Positions 17,047 to 25,694 are shown, numbered from the stretch's first letter. The stretch is 64,000 bases of DNA from Paraliobacillus ryukyuensis (GCF_003315295.1 NZ_QNRI01000006.1:62001-126000); one strand, 5' to 3'. Notes: generated by a model not told the origin, from the letters alone. Made by a program: numbers and translations.

Positions 17047-18519
17047 TTGACTATTTCTACAATTAAACAGGAATGGTTTAGTAATATAAAAGGAGACGTA
17101 TTAGCTGGGATAGTAGTGGCACTTGCTTTGATTCCAGAAGCAATTGCATTCTCTATTATTGCTGGGGTTGACCCGATGGTTGGTTTGTATGCATCTTTTT
17201 GTATTGCTGTCGTTATTGCTTTTACTGGTGGTAGGCCAGGAATGATTTCAGCTGCTACAGGTGCAACTGCTTTATTAATGGGCTCATTAGTAGCTGAGCA
17301 TGGTTTGCAGTATTTATTAGCTACTACTATTTTAACAGGATTGATTCAACTTGCTTTTGGATTCGGTCGAGTGGCTCGTTTGATGAAATTTATTCCGCGA
17401 TCTGTGATGATTGGCTTTGTTAATGCGTTGGCTATCTTAATTTTCACATCCCAGTTACCGCACTTTGAAGGAGCAACATGGGTGATGTATGCGATGGTAG
17501 CAGGTGCGCTTGCAATTATTTATTTGTTACCTCGTTTAACCACAGTTGTACCAGCTCCATTAGTTGCTATTGTTGTTATTAGTGCAATTGCTATCTTCAC
17601 CGGTAGTGACGTTCTTGCGGTAGGGGACATGGGTGAATTAAGTCAAAGTTTACCATTATTTCTAATTCCTAATATTCCTTTTGCGTTTGAAACACTAACA
17701 ATTATTTTTCCATATGCTTTAGGGATTGCTGTTGTAGGATTAATTGAGTCTTTTTTAACCGCACAAATTGTTGATGATATGACAGATACCGACAGTAATA
17801 AAAACACGGAAGCAAAAGGACAAGGAATTGCCAATGTTGTTTCTGGTTTCTTTGGTGGTATGGCAGGCTGTGCTATGATTGGACAATCTGTTATTAACGT
17901 GAAATCAGGTGGAAAAGGTCGTTTATCAACCTTGGTAGCTGGTGTATTTTTAATGCTTTTAATTATTGTATTTAATGATTTACTTGTACAAATTCCGATG
18001 GCAGCGCTTGTTGGTGTAATGTTTATGGTTTCGATCGGAACTTTTGATTGGAGTTCATTAACCAATTTGCACAAGATGCCGAGAGCTGATGCAGTCGTTA
18101 TGATTGTTACAGTTGCAGCAGTTGTTTACACACACAATTTAGCAATTGGAGTTGTCATAGGTGTTGTGCTTAGCGCTATTTTCTTCGCTGCTAAAATATC
18201 AAAAATCTATGTGCAAGGTATAATGGTTGAAGGTGGAAATAAAAAAGTGTATAAAATCACTGGTCAATTATTTTTTGCTTCTGTAACAGAATTTACTAAG
18301 CAATTCGATTATAAAGAAAATGTTGATCATATTGAATTAGATTTTGGGCAAACGCATCTTTGGGATGATTCAGCCGTAGGTGCGATTGATAAAGTTATCT
18401 TAAAGTACCAAGAAGAAGGCAAAAAAGTTAGCGTCATTGGATTAAACGACGAAAGTCATGCACTTGTTGAGAAACGTGCGACTTATCATAAACCAGCAGC
18501 TAAAATTGCTAATCATTAA
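17047..18519 (+). CDS. SulP-family anion transporter with STAS domain
   Basis: The 490-aa inner-membrane carrier has 10-14 hydrophobic segments, the SLC26/SulP opening motif [23 protein letters not shown], and [20 protein letters not shown] in the core. The C-terminal ~90 residues form a STAS domain ([20 protein letters not shown]). The family moves sulfate, bicarbonate or other anions, often with sodium or protons. With a universal stress protein gene next door and no sulfur genes nearby, bicarbonate is as likely as sulfate. The start is TTG 17047 behind AAAGAGGTG. A structured leader precedes it. Confidence 0.88.
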   Translation: MTISTIKQEWFSNIKGDVLAGIVVALALIPEAIAFSIIAGVDPMVGLYASFCIAVVIAFTGGRPGMISAATGATALLMGSLVAEHGLQYLLATTILTGLIQLAFGFGRVARLMKFIPRSVMIGFVNALAILIFTSQLPHFEGATWVMYAMVAGALAIIYLLPRLTTVVPAPLVAIVVISAIAIFTGSDVLAVGDMGELSQSLPLFLIPNIPFAFETLTIIFPYALGIAVVGLIESFLTAQIVDDMTDTDSNKNTEAKGQGIANVVSGFFGGMAGCAMIGQSVINVKSGGKGRLSTLVAGVFLMLLIIVFNDLLVQIPMAALVGVMFMVSIGTFDWSSLTNLHKMPRADAVVMIVTVAAVVYTHNLAIGVVIGVVLSAIFFAAKISKIYVQGIMVEGGNKKVYKITGQLFFASVTEFTKQFDYKENVDHIELDFGQTHLWDDSAVGAIDKVILKYQEEGKKVSVIGLNDESHALVEKRATYHKPAAKIANH

Positions 18520-18530
18520 GCCTATCCATA

Positions 18531-18577
18531 AAACTCAGTTTACGATCGATTCGAAGCGTGAACTGCGTTTTTTTATT
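18531..18577 (+). terminator. Terminator after the SulP gene
   Basis: CTCAGTTTACG pairs with CGTGAACTGCG across a ~12-nt loop, followed by a long T run. Confidence 0.75.
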
Positions 18578-18662
18578 TTTAATTAATTTCTGATAACGGA
18601 TGCATAGAAGATTTAAGATTGATATAATGGTAAAAATAGATAAAGTGCAGGTGAGGAAGCAG

Positions 18663-19082
18663 ATGTATAATCGTATTTTATTAGCAACGGATGGTTCAGA
18701 ACATGCGATTCGAGCATGTGAACAAGCCGTTCAATTAGCAGCAAATAATCCAAACGCGTCAATTACTGTTTTATATGTGGTTGATGGTGCCACTTCGAAA
18801 ACAGATGTTTTACATCACAGCAATACAATTGATCTCGAACAAAGTAGAAGAGAAAAATTAACGATTTCAGAACGGAGAATAAAAGAAAAAGATATTGCAT
18901 ATGATATTGAAATGCTACATGGTGAACCAGGCCCAACGATCGTTAAATATGCTAATGAAAACCGTTTTGATGTGTGTGTAATTGGTAGTCGAGGGTTAAA
19001 CAGCCTACAAGAAATGGTGTTAGGTAGTGTGAGTCATAAAGTTGCCAAACGCGTTGAATGCCCAGTTTTAATTGTTAAATAA
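18663..19082 (+). CDS. Universal stress protein (UspA family)
   Basis: The 139-aa single Usp domain begins MYNRILLATDGSEHAIRACEQ and ends with the nucleotide-binding signature GSRGLNSLQEMVLGSVSHKV followed by CPVLIVK, so it belongs to the ATP-binding subgroup. It is a cytosolic stress or energy-state sensor. ATG 18663 is the start because GTGAGGAAG lies just upstream; in-frame codons further left have no ribosome binding site. It follows the SulP transporter gene, a pairing seen in other Bacilli and suggestive of a shared physiological role, though a terminator separates them here. Confidence 0.88.
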   Translation: MYNRILLATDGSEHAIRACEQAVQLAANNPNASITVLYVVDGATSKTDVLHHSNTIDLEQSRREKLTISERRIKEKDIAYDIEMLHGEPGPTIVKYANENRFDVCVIGSRGLNSLQEMVLGSVSHKVAKRVECPVLIVK

Positions 19083-19085
19083 TTT

Positions 19086-19130
19086 AAAAAGCAGATGCGA
19101 AAGGCTACTTAGCTAACGCATCTGCTTTTT
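19086..19130. terminator. Bidirectional terminator between usp and gtrA
   Basis: AAAAAGCAGATGCG pairs with CGCATCTGCTTTTT. A-run and T-run flanks allow it to serve both converging genes. Confidence 0.85.
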
Positions 19131-19158
19131 GTTTTGAAGTAAGGTACCTATCATTCAA

Positions 19159-19587
19159 TTATTTGGTAAAGACAATAAATTTCATTAAGATAAAGCTAGC
19201 TGTCGATGATAGAAACATGGCTGCCCCTTTAGAAATATTTTGGATGACGAAAATGGGTATATCAATCAAAGATTGAAATTCCAACAACTCAAATATTCCT
19301 AGAAAAACTAAATTACTAATGCCAAGTGCAATGATTGCTTGACCAATAAACAAAAGTAATTCCCGCTTACTAAAGAAAGCATGATGTTTAAATGTGTATT
19401 TTGTATTCCATATGTAACTATTTATGATCGCTAATGTATAAGATATAGTGTTGAATAGAAGTAGTATGGTTGCATCAGTAGTAGGCCATATAATTAATAG
19501 AAGATTTAATGATAAAATATCGACTGCGGCATTACTAATTCCTATTGCACTAAATTGTACTACTTGCCATTTAAATCGCTTTGCCAT
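19159..19587 (-). CDS. GtrA-family membrane protein
   Basis: The 142-aa protein with four membrane helices fits the GtrA/DPMS family: FSAIGISNAAVDILSLNLLL at the N-terminus, the NSYIWNTKYTFK motif after helix 2, and KGAAMFLSSTASFILMKFIVF at the end. GtrA proteins are thought to flip polyprenyl-phosphate sugars or otherwise assist cell-envelope glycosylation. No glycosyltransferase lies directly beside it; the nearest is at 15432-16580. Function beyond family level is not predictable. Confidence 0.82.
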   Translation of the reverse strand: MAKRFKWQVVQFSAIGISNAAVDILSLNLLLIIWPTTDATILLLFNTISYTLAIINSYIWNTKYTFKHHAFFSKRELLLFIGQAIIALGISNLVFLGIFELLEFQSLIDIPIFVIQNISKGAAMFLSSTASFILMKFIVFTK

Positions 19588-19703
19588 GGTTGGTCGCCCT
19601 TCAATTATGAAAAATTAGTTATAAAATGTTTGAATAACCTTTATAAAGGATACACTTAACTAAACAGGATTACAAATCCATTCTAAGGGAGGCAATAGCA
19701 AAA

Positions 19704-20507
19704 ATGCAATTAAAACAACAGTGGAATAAATTAAAAAATTTAAAATTAGAAAAACCAAATAGTGTGTTAACCATGTATTTAAATACAGATCCTGCCGATC
19801 CCGATCAACAGGGTGGAGAATGGAAAATCCACCTTAAAAACGGTTTAAATCGTTTTGAAAATTATTTAACTAAAGATGAAGATAAAGATGAACTACACAA
19901 CTTTCAAAAAATACGTAAACAAGTGGAGACATTTTTTCAAGAAAATCAAAAGGATCTAAAAAAAGGCGTTATCTTATTTGCATCTTCAGATGAATCTGTC
20001 TGGATAGCTGATATTGTTCAAGTACCAGTAGAGACAAACTTCTATTGGCAAGAAACACCAGTGATTGACCAGTTAGAACAAATTTATCGAGACTTTCCAC
20101 GATTAGGTATCGTGCTTGTTCAACAAAATCAAGTGAAAACAATTGAAGCAGAACTTGGTTTTGTAGAAGAGACTAAATTATTTGAATTAGACTTAGATAC
20201 GGAAGATTGGAGACAGCATGAAGGACCACACCATGCGGATGCAAGCATGGGTAAAGGCGGAAAAAACACACAAACTGATCAATTTGATAAACGTTTTAGA
20301 GAAAATCAAAAAAGATGGTATAAGCGTCTTGCACCAACATTAGATAAAAAAGCAAAAGATCAGCAATGGGAAAAAATCTATGTTGCTGGGGAAGAACATG
20401 AAGCAAATGATCTTGCTTCTTATATGCAAAAAAATATCGATCAGGTAATTCACCAAAATATTTTAGATCAAGAAGAGCACCATGTATTAGAAAAAATAAT
20501 AGGTTAA
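19704..20507 (+). CDS. VLRF1-like bacterial eRF1-type release factor domain protein
   Basis: The 267-aa cytosolic protein begins with a charged helix and VLTMYLNTDPADPDQQGGEW, the N-terminal pattern I associate with the VLRF1 branch of bacterial archaeo-eukaryotic release factor 1 homologues. Next are FASSDESVWIADIVQVPVET and LGIVLVQQNQVKTIEAELG, as in the peptidyl-tRNA hydrolase-like fold of eRF1 relatives. A charged segment (HHADASMGKGGKNTQT) occupies the place of a catalytic loop. Such proteins are proposed to act on stalled ribosomes, but none is well characterised in Bacilli. Start ATG 19704 follows AAGGGAGG. Monocistronic. Confidence 0.65.
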   Translation: MQLKQQWNKLKNLKLEKPNSVLTMYLNTDPADPDQQGGEWKIHLKNGLNRFENYLTKDEDKDELHNFQKIRKQVETFFQENQKDLKKGVILFASSDESVWIADIVQVPVETNFYWQETPVIDQLEQIYRDFPRLGIVLVQQNQVKTIEAELGFVEETKLFELDLDTEDWRQHEGPHHADASMGKGGKNTQTDQFDKRFRENQKRWYKRLAPTLDKKAKDQQWEKIYVAGEEHEANDLASYMQKNIDQVIHQNILDQEEHHVLEKIIG

Positions 20508-20510
20508 TAG

Positions 20511-20546
20511 AAAAAGGGATGGATTAGTTAAGATCCATCCCTTTTT
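20511..20546. terminator. Bidirectional terminator between VLRF1 and crcB
   Basis: AAAAAGGGATGGAT pairs perfectly with ATCCATCCCTTTTT around an 8-nt loop. The minus-strand crcB stop lies in its right flank. Confidence 0.9.
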
Positions 20547-20901
20547 AATAGATAACAAGAATAATGAAAACGCCCAATAAACTTATTGCTACCGAAGAAA
20601 AAGCATACAAAATAGCACGTCGATAGGCTTTTTTCACTAGCATGGAAACAAGTTCTGTGCCAAAAGTAGAAAAAGTAGTGTACGCCCCACAAAATCCTGT
20701 TCCTAGCAATGTCCACATCATAGAAGGTAACAAGTTATTGTCAGTTGCTACAAATAAAAAGCCGAGCAGGAATGATCCAGTAATGTTGGCAATCCAAGTT
20801 CCAAACGGACGTAATGGATCAACACGATTAAAGGTTACACCAACGAAATATCTTGCATTGGCACCTGCAAAACCACCAATTGCCACTAACAAGATGCTCA
20901 T
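20545..20901 (-). CDS. crcB: Fluoride exporter subunit CrcB (Fluc)
   Basis: The 118-aa protein with four membrane helices is a half of a dual-topology fluoride channel. GGFAGANARY (helix 1), NITGSFLLGF (helix 2, with the conserved Asn) and GAYTTFSTFGTE (helix 3, with the pore Phe and TTFSTF break) are the Fluc hallmarks. It starts 4 nt inside the end of the other crcB copy with a strong GGAGGAGG site, so translation is coupled. In Gram-positive bacteria two crcB genes usually encode a heterodimer. Confidence 0.92.
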   Translation of the reverse strand: MSILLVAIGGFAGANARYFVGVTFNRVDPLRPFGTWIANITGSFLLGFLFVATDNNLLPSMMWTLLGTGFCGAYTTFSTFGTELVSMLVKKAYRRAILYAFSSVAISLLGVFIILVIY

Positions 20902-21302
20902 TGAATAACCTCCTCCTCTTTACATAATATTTTGGCAAGAAAATATCCAGCAAAAGATCCAAGGATACCGAAAACAATGCTTCCGAATAAGTAAATAAAA
21001 CCAGCAACAATTTGATCGGTTATCAAATGAATAGTTTCTACCGTAAACGTAGAGAATGTAGTAAACGACCCAATAATACCGGTATTAATTGCTAGCAATA
21101 CCGGCTGTGGTAGCTTTTTCTTAATGCTCCCATGATTGGAGAGGAACCCAAGCACAAAGCAACCTAAAATATTTACAATCATCGTTTCATAGGGAAAAGA
21201 TTGTTCTGCAAACAAAAGTGCGACGCCATATCTCATCGTCGCACCAATAGCTCCACCTAGACCAATAAATACAATTAGTGAGTAGGTGGATGCTCTAGAC
21301 AT
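20898..21302 (-). CDS. crcB: Fluoride exporter subunit CrcB (Fluc), second copy
   Basis: This ~134-aa Fluc subunit has GLGGAIGATMRYG, NILGCFVLGF and GSFTTFSTFTVETI, matching helix motifs of the family. It is the partner of the downstream copy. ATG 21302 or in-frame GTG 21311 could start it; both lie inside the end of zur, so the genes overlap by about 30 nt and are co-transcribed. No fluoride riboswitch is evident upstream, so expression seems tied to the zinc operon rather than to fluoride. Confidence 0.9.
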   Translation of the reverse strand: MSRASTYSLIVFIGLGGAIGATMRYGVALLFAEQSFPYETMIVNILGCFVLGFLSNHGSIKKKLPQPVLLAINTGIIGSFTTFSTFTVETIHLITDQIVAGFIYLFGSIVFGILGSFAGYFLAKILCKEEEVIQ

Positions 21303-21700
21303 TCTGGGCACATCCCGTAAATTTCAAATTTATGTCCTTCTATCATGAAGTTCTGTAACTGTTCACTTATATCTTCCATTGGACAATGATGAATTTCTTT
21401 GGTAATTCCACATTCTTTACAAATGAAATGATGATGATGATGTTTATCGCACTTCATACGAAAGTGTTTCTCACCGTTTAGTTCAGTAGATTCAAGAATC
21501 TCTAATTGATCAAAAAGGTGAAGATTTCGATAGATTGTATCAAAGCTAATTCCTTTAAACTGGGGTTCCATGTGTTTTAATAGATCTTTTGCGGTACGAT
21601 AACGGTCTTCATTAAAAAAGAATTCTAAAATCACTTCACGTTTGTCTGTATATTTATATCCTTTTTCTTTCAATGTGGATAAAGCTTCTTTAACTCTCAT
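21275..21700 (-). CDS. zur: Zinc uptake regulator Zur (Fur family)
   Basis: The 141-aa Fur-family repressor has an N-terminal winged helix (GYKYTDKREVILEFF, then FDTIYRNLHLFDQLEILE) and a C-terminal metal domain with HHHHHFICKECG and CPEC, the structural-zinc cysteines. The polyhistidine run before ICKECG and the FDTIYRNL recognition helix match Bacillus Zur rather than Fur or PerR. It should repress zinc uptake when zinc is plentiful. It abuts the znuB stop (1-nt overlap), so the importer and its repressor are co-transcribed and probably self-regulated. Confidence 0.88.
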   Translation of the reverse strand: MRVKEALSTLKEKGYKYTDKREVILEFFFNEDRYRTAKDLLKHMEPQFKGISFDTIYRNLHLFDQLEILESTELNGEKHFRMKCDKHHHHHFICKECGITKEIHHCPMEDISEQLQNFMIEGHKFEIYGMCPECLEHPPTH

Positions 21701-22551
21701 TAAATCGCCCTCTTTCTAGTAAAGTAACCCCGTACCTTGTTTACAGATATCGTAATAATTAATATTAAGATGGAAATCATCACGATTGTTCCACCAGGAG
21801 GAATTTCAAAGTAATAACCAGATATTAACCCTATAATAACAGATAATTCACCAAAAATGACAGCAAAGAGAATGGTTTGTTTAAAACCTTTTGCTAATCT
21901 AATACTTGCCGCGACCGGTAAAGTCATTAAGGAGGACACAAGTAAGACCCCAACAATTCGAAGCGAAGCAGCAATAACCAATGCAGTCAAGACAATGAAA
22001 ATGAAATGGATAATCTTTGCGTGAATCCCAGATACAACAGCATGTTCTTCATCAAATGATAGCATAAACAGTTCTTTGTAAAATAAGGTTATGGCAGTTA
22101 AGACAATGATAGTAATAATGATGATCGTCCACAAATCACGTTCACTAACAGCTGAAACAGATCCGAATAAGTAATTATAAAGATCGGTATTAAAACCATT
22201 TGCGAGTGAGATGAAGATAACACTTAGACCAACACCACCTGATAAAATAATTGGAATAGCGATTTCTTGAAATCCTTTATATACTGTACGCAACCGTTCA
22301 ATAAAAATTGATCCGAGTACGGAAAAGCCCATCCCGCTATAAAAAGGGGTAAGAAACAGAATTCCATATTTTTTTTCCATAAATAGCCCAAAAGCTATTC
22401 CTCCCAGCGTAACATGAGACAGAGCATCGGCTAATAAGGAAAGTCTTCTCACAACCACGAATGTTCCTAATAGGGGAGCAATAAATCCAATTAACAAACC
22501 AGTGTAAAATGTATTTCGTAAAAACTCATATTCAAAAAATTGTGCTAACAA
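21700..22551 (-). CDS. znuB: Zinc ABC transporter permease ZnuB/AdcB
   Basis: The 283-aa ABC-3 family permease has about eight hydrophobic segments. GTFVVVRRLSLLADALSHVTLGGIA is split here by family motifs (VVVRRLSLLADALSHVTLG) that mark zinc/manganese permeases; SGYYFEIPPGGTIVM near the end is also typical. It starts at TTG 22551 behind GGAAGTGGAAG. It pairs with the ATPase encoded upstream and sits before zur, which identifies the metal as zinc. No binding-protein gene (znuA) is present nearby, so the receptor must be encoded elsewhere. Confidence 0.88.
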   Translation of the reverse strand: MLAQFFEYEFLRNTFYTGLLIGFIAPLLGTFVVVRRLSLLADALSHVTLGGIAFGLFMEKKYGILFLTPFYSGMGFSVLGSIFIERLRTVYKGFQEIAIPIILSGGVGLSVIFISLANGFNTDLYNYLFGSVSAVSERDLWTIIIITIIVLTAITLFYKELFMLSFDEEHAVVSGIHAKIIHFIFIVLTALVIAASLRIVGVLLVSSLMTLPVAASIRLAKGFKQTILFAVIFGELSVIIGLISGYYFEIPPGGTIVMISILILIITISVNKVRGYFTRKRAI

Positions 22552-22568
22552 ACTTCCACTTCCTTCGT

Positions 22569-23324
22569 TTAATGGTCATGCGTAACCACTTGTAGCGAAT
22601 GCCCATAGATTTTTGATAATTCATATTCAGGTAGTTGTGCAAACGTTTCGGGACTTCCATGAAAATGTATTTGTTTGTTTAAACAAGCAATGCCATTCGC
22701 ATGGCTTGTTATCGTACCGAGATCATGTGATACAAGCAATAACGTAATACCATTTTCTTCATTTAACCGATGTAATAGGTCATAAAATTTACTAACATGT
22801 TTGGAATCAATTCCAACAGTTGGTTCATCTAGAATAAGCAGCGATGGATCACTAACTAAAGAGCGTGCAATAAAGATACGTTGCTGTTGCCCACCAGAAA
22901 GATCACCAATATTGGTATTCAAGTACGCACTCATTCCTACCAAATCGACGGCTTGTTCAATTTTTTGTCTGTGTTGTTTCTTAAAGAAGCGAAAATAGCC
23001 AATATTAGCAGTTAAGCCAGTTGATACTACTTCCTTTACTGTAGCTGGAAATCCACGATTAAATGTATTTGCTTTTTGAGAAACATAACCTATCTTGTTC
23101 CAATTAGAGAAATTATTGATATTCTCTTCAAACAAATCAATGGTGCCTTTTTGAGGTTTTAATAGGCCAAGTAAAATCTTTATAAGTGTGGTTTTACCGC
23201 CACCATTTGGACCAAGTAACCCTAAAAATGCACCTTGAGGTATCTCTAAGTTAATGTCTTGGAGCGCATAATTTGATTCATAAGCATAGCTCACATGTTG
23301 TATACGAACAATTGGAGATGTCAT
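22569..23324 (-). CDS. znuC: Zinc ABC transporter ATPase ZnuC/AdcC
   Basis: The 251-aa ABC ATPase has Walker A GPNGGGKTT, signature LSGGQQQRIFIARSL, Walker B LLILDEPTVGID and switch His LLVSHDLG. The C-terminal ...HSLQVVTHDH is His-rich, as in many metal-transport ATPases. First gene of the leftward znuC-znuB-zur-crcB-crcB operon. Start ATG 23324 follows AGGTG. A clear sigma-A promoter lies about 40-70 nt upstream; no textbook Zur operator was recognised, although the spacer region should be tested. Confidence 0.88.
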   Translation of the reverse strand: MTSPIVRIQHVSYAYESNYALQDINLEIPQGAFLGLLGPNGGGKTTLIKILLGLLKPQKGTIDLFEENINNFSNWNKIGYVSQKANTFNRGFPATVKEVVSTGLTANIGYFRFFKKQHRQKIEQAVDLVGMSAYLNTNIGDLSGGQQQRIFIARSLVSDPSLLILDEPTVGIDSKHVSKFYDLLHRLNEENGITLLLVSHDLGTITSHANGIACLNKQIHFHGSPETFAQLPEYELSKIYGHSLQVVTHDH

Positions 23325-23362
23325 ATAACACCTAGCTTTCTAACTTTATTTTTCCATTGCTT

Positions 23363-23391
23363 ATTATAGCTTATTAGTAGTGGAATGTAAA
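23363..23391 (-). promoter_or_regulatory. Sigma-A promoter of the znuCB-zur-crcB operon
   Basis: On the minus strand TTTACA (23391-23386) and TATAAT (23368-23363) are spaced exactly 17 bp. Confidence 0.75.
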
Positions 23392-23455
23392 TAAGAATAG
23401 TTCCGTTTTAATTATTCATAAGCGGCTACAATTGAGAGAGTAACTTATAGGAAAC

Positions 23456-23496
23456 GAAAAAAAGATGATTCCATGTTGCATTGTGAGGAATCATCT
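23456..23496 (-). terminator. Terminator of the coat gene pair
   Basis: On the minus strand AGATGATTCC pairs with GGAATCATCT, followed by a TTTTTTT run. Confidence 0.8.
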
Positions 23497-23559
23497 ATTA
23501 CGACTACTAATATACCTACTTATTCTTTTTACAGTAATGAAACTAATGGGGTAATTTGT

Positions 23560-23880
23560 TTAATGAACCGGCAATTGGTTTGTATAAGCACTGAATTGCT
23601 GACGGGTTTGCTGAATTTGATTTTGATCTGCTTTGTCTATACTATACCAACCATTTTTGAACATTAAATTATAAAGTGTGCGTTGCATATTTTGTGTTTC
23701 ATTAAAGATCGCTGATAAGTCTTGGTAAAACGTTTGATTACTTGCTTCATTTAAAGCGATACTATAGGATTGAGTCATATATTTTTCAGTTGCTAGCATA
23801 TCATTTAAAAAGTCACGATCATTCATCTCAGGTGTTTTTGGGACTTGTGTTTCTGGGTTTTGTACTTTTTGTTGATTCAT
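23560..23880 (-). CDS. CotF-family spore coat protein
   Basis: A 106-aa Gln/Asn-rich helical protein. DRDFLNDMLATEKYMTQSYS and the later NLMFKNGWYSIDKADQNQI match the CotF-type coat domain (ferritin-like helices ending in GWY). The first 20 residues (QNPETQVPKTPEM) are an unstructured tail. Start ATG 23880 behind AAAGGAG. It lies 18 nt after another small coat-like gene, so both are probably one sporulation-controlled transcript. Expected location: the spore coat, made in the mother cell. Confidence 0.78.
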   Translation of the reverse strand: MNQQKVQNPETQVPKTPEMNDRDFLNDMLATEKYMTQSYSIALNEASNQTFYQDLSAIFNETQNMQRTLYNLMFKNGWYSIDKADQNQIQQTRQQFSAYTNQLPVH

Positions 23881-23898
23881 GAAAAAACTCCTTTTCCG

Positions 23899-24171
23899 TT
23901 ACTGAACCATACCATTAGAAGGTAAATTGGTATGTTGCAATATTTTTTGATAATGTTTTTGATGCATTTGGCATACTTGTTCTAAAGTTGACTTAATCTC
24001 TGGAATGGTACATTGTTGCGCAAAAAAATGGGTTTTTTTGGCAGCATTTAAATTCCAAGCCATCATATCTTGTAAATATAGTAGATCTTTATTGCTTACA
24101 ATAGTTGGTGGTTGATACATAATATGGTTGGATTGTTGCATCTGTCCCATATTTACTGGTTGTTGTTGCAT
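23899..24171 (-). CDS. Small CotF-like spore coat-associated protein
   Basis: A 90-aa protein with a Gln/Met-rich N-terminus (MQQQPVNMGQMQQ) and two helices: SNKDLLYLQDMMAWNLNAAK and LEQVCQMHQKHYQKILQHT. This is the shortened CotF-type helical hairpin often encoded beside a full CotF-like gene. Start ATG 24171 follows AAGGAGG. No enzyme motif is visible; a structural coat role is inferred from the family and partner gene. Confidence 0.65.
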   Translation of the reverse strand: MQQQPVNMGQMQQSNHIMYQPPTIVSNKDLLYLQDMMAWNLNAAKKTHFFAQQCTIPEIKSTLEQVCQMHQKHYQKILQHTNLPSNGMVQ

Positions 24172-24344
24172 TATGTTTTCCTCCTTATTTCGAACTTCAT
24201 GTGTAATCTATGTAGCTTTTGACATACTATACATGCCTCATTTATGCAAATAACTAGTCAAGTACGTTTGTTCTCTTATATACTGTAAGCAGAAAGTAAA
24301 TAATTAAAAGGTAGTATGTTACAAAGAAATTGGAGGAAATGTTG

Positions 24345-24701
24345 ATGAGTATAACGTTTTATTGGTACCCAAAGTGTGGGACCTGTCAAAAAGCCAAAAA
24401 GTGGTTAGATGAAAATAATGTACATTACGATGACATACATATCGTGGAACATCCACCAACAAAAGAACAATTACAAGATTTCATTAAAGTAAGTGGATTA
24501 CCAATGAAAAAATTTTTTAATACAAGTGGTAAAAAGTATCGCGAGCTTAACTTGAAAGATAAACTTCCTACGATGTCAGATGATGAAAAATTGGCTGTTT
24601 TAGCATCTGATGGTATGCTAATGAAACGGCCACTTACGACTGATGGCACGAAGGTAACAGTAGGATTTAATGAGCAACAATTTGAAGAGACGTGGAAGTA
24701 A
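24345..24701 (+). CDS. yusI: ArsC/Spx-family thioredoxin-fold protein YusI
   Basis: The 118-aa protein begins MSITFYWYPKCGTCQKAKKW, a CxxC redox motif as in Spx and ArsC relatives, and continues with HIVEHPPTKEQLQDFI and FFNTSGKKYRELNL. MKRPL near residue 91 contains the Arg that holds oxyanions in ArsC proteins. In B. subtilis the homologue lies beside gcvH, as here. The real function is unsettled; arsenate reduction is not established for this subgroup. ATG 24345 is chosen because GGAGG stands 8 nt upstream. Confidence 0.82.
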   Translation: MSITFYWYPKCGTCQKAKKWLDENNVHYDDIHIVEHPPTKEQLQDFIKVSGLPMKKFFNTSGKKYRELNLKDKLPTMSDDEKLAVLASDGMLMKRPLTTDGTKVTVGFNEQQFEETWK

Positions 24702-24826
24702 CGAATACTTGGTAGCGATAGTCTAGTTTAATCTAGCTGTTACTAGTGAATAGCAATATAGAAGTATGTATCTTTGCATTTTTTAGTTGCATTTGCAAAA
24801 GAATTAGAATTTTTGGAGGTTTTTTT

Positions 24827-25213
24827 ATGAGTTTACCTAAAGATTATCGATATTCTGAAGAGCATGAATGGGTAAAAGTAGAAGGAGATAACGTTCGCAT
24901 CGGTATTACCGATCATGCCCAAGATGAATTGGGGGATATTGTTTTTGTTGAATTACCTGAAGCGGGTGATGAAGTGGAAGCAGATCAGCCATTTGGTAGT
25001 GTTGAATCAGTAAAAACAGTCTCTGAATTATATGCACCACTTAGTGGTAAAGTAATAGAAGTTAATGAAGCATTGGATGATAGTCCTGAGTTTATTAATG
25101 AAACACCATATGACAAAGGTTGGATGATTGTATTAGAACCTAAAGATACGGCTGACATTGATAAACTTATGACAGCAGAACAATATCAAAAAATGATTGA
25201 AGAAGACGAGTAA
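24827..25213 (+). CDS. gcvH: Glycine cleavage system H protein
   Basis: The 128-aa lipoyl carrier protein of glycine cleavage also passes lipoate to other complexes in Bacillus. The lipoylated Lys lies in [18 protein letters not shown] (about residue 64). The N-terminus ([21 protein letters not shown]) and GWMIVLEP are family signatures. Start ATG 24827 follows TTGGAGG; longer in-frame extensions have no such site. No gcvT or gcvP is present nearby. In B. subtilis the isolated gcvH serves as relay for lipoate onto E2 subunits. A hairpin terminator follows. Confidence 0.93.
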   Translation: MSLPKDYRYSEEHEWVKVEGDNVRIGITDHAQDELGDIVFVELPEAGDEVEADQPFGSVESVKTVSELYAPLSGKVIEVNEALDDSPEFINETPYDKGWMIVLEPKDTADIDKLMTAEQYQKMIEEDE

Positions 25214-25224
25214 AATCAGTAAAA

Positions 25225-25263
25225 ACACATCCCTTGTTACTTTTGTATAAACAAGGGATGTGC
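25225..25263 (+). terminator. Terminator after gcvH
   Basis: CACATCCCTTGTT pairs perfectly with AACAAGGGATGTG around an 11-nt loop; the T tract after it is short. Confidence 0.6.
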
Positions 25264-25321
25264 TTATATATCAGCATTGACTAGCTAGACTATAAGAATT
25301 TTGTAAAGGTGGTTGCGGAGA

Positions 25322-25684
25322 ATGTTTACTGATTCTGAAGAGTTAGAGCCCGTTTTGATTGTGGAGGGACGTACAGACAAGCGCCAAATTGAAAAGATTA
25401 TTACCGATACATTAACCATTATTTGTACTAATGGGACATTAGGTATTGAAAAAATGGAACAAATGATTATCGATTATGATTTAGATAATCGGGAGGTATT
25501 TATCTTAGTAGATGAAGATGAAGCGGGTCATAAGCTTAGAAAACAATTATCGATCGAATTGCCGCATGCAAAGCATATATATATCGATAAAACATTTCGT
25601 GAAGTTGCTGCTACACCTGAAACAGAATTAGCTACAGCCTTAGTCAGTCGACGTATTACTGTTAATCCAATCTATCTTATGTAA
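25322..25684 (+). CDS. yusF: Toprim-domain protein YusF
   Basis: The 120-aa single Toprim domain has the catalytic Glu in VLIVEGRTDKRQ and the DxD acidic pair in VFILVDEDEAGHKLR. It resembles RNase M5 and other small Toprim nucleases of Firmicutes and corresponds to B. subtilis YusF. The substrate is unknown. ATG 25322 is 9 nt after AAAGGTGG; TTG 25313 abuts that motif. It is followed 10 nt later by yusE, as in B. subtilis. Confidence 0.85.
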   Translation: MFTDSEELEPVLIVEGRTDKRQIEKIITDTLTIICTNGTLGIEKMEQMIIDYDLDNREVFILVDEDEAGHKLRKQLSIELPHAKHIYIDKTFREVAATPETELATALVSRRITVNPIYLM

Positions 25685-25694
25685 GGAGTGCACG

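Noticed and set aside
20898-21311. Fluoride riboswitch before crcB
   Set aside because: The region upstream of both crcB genes is coding sequence of zur, and no crcB-motif consensus was found there.
23473-23667. 64-codon plus-strand frame over the coat gene
   Set aside because: It is antisense to a recognised coat gene and its terminator and has no ribosome binding site.
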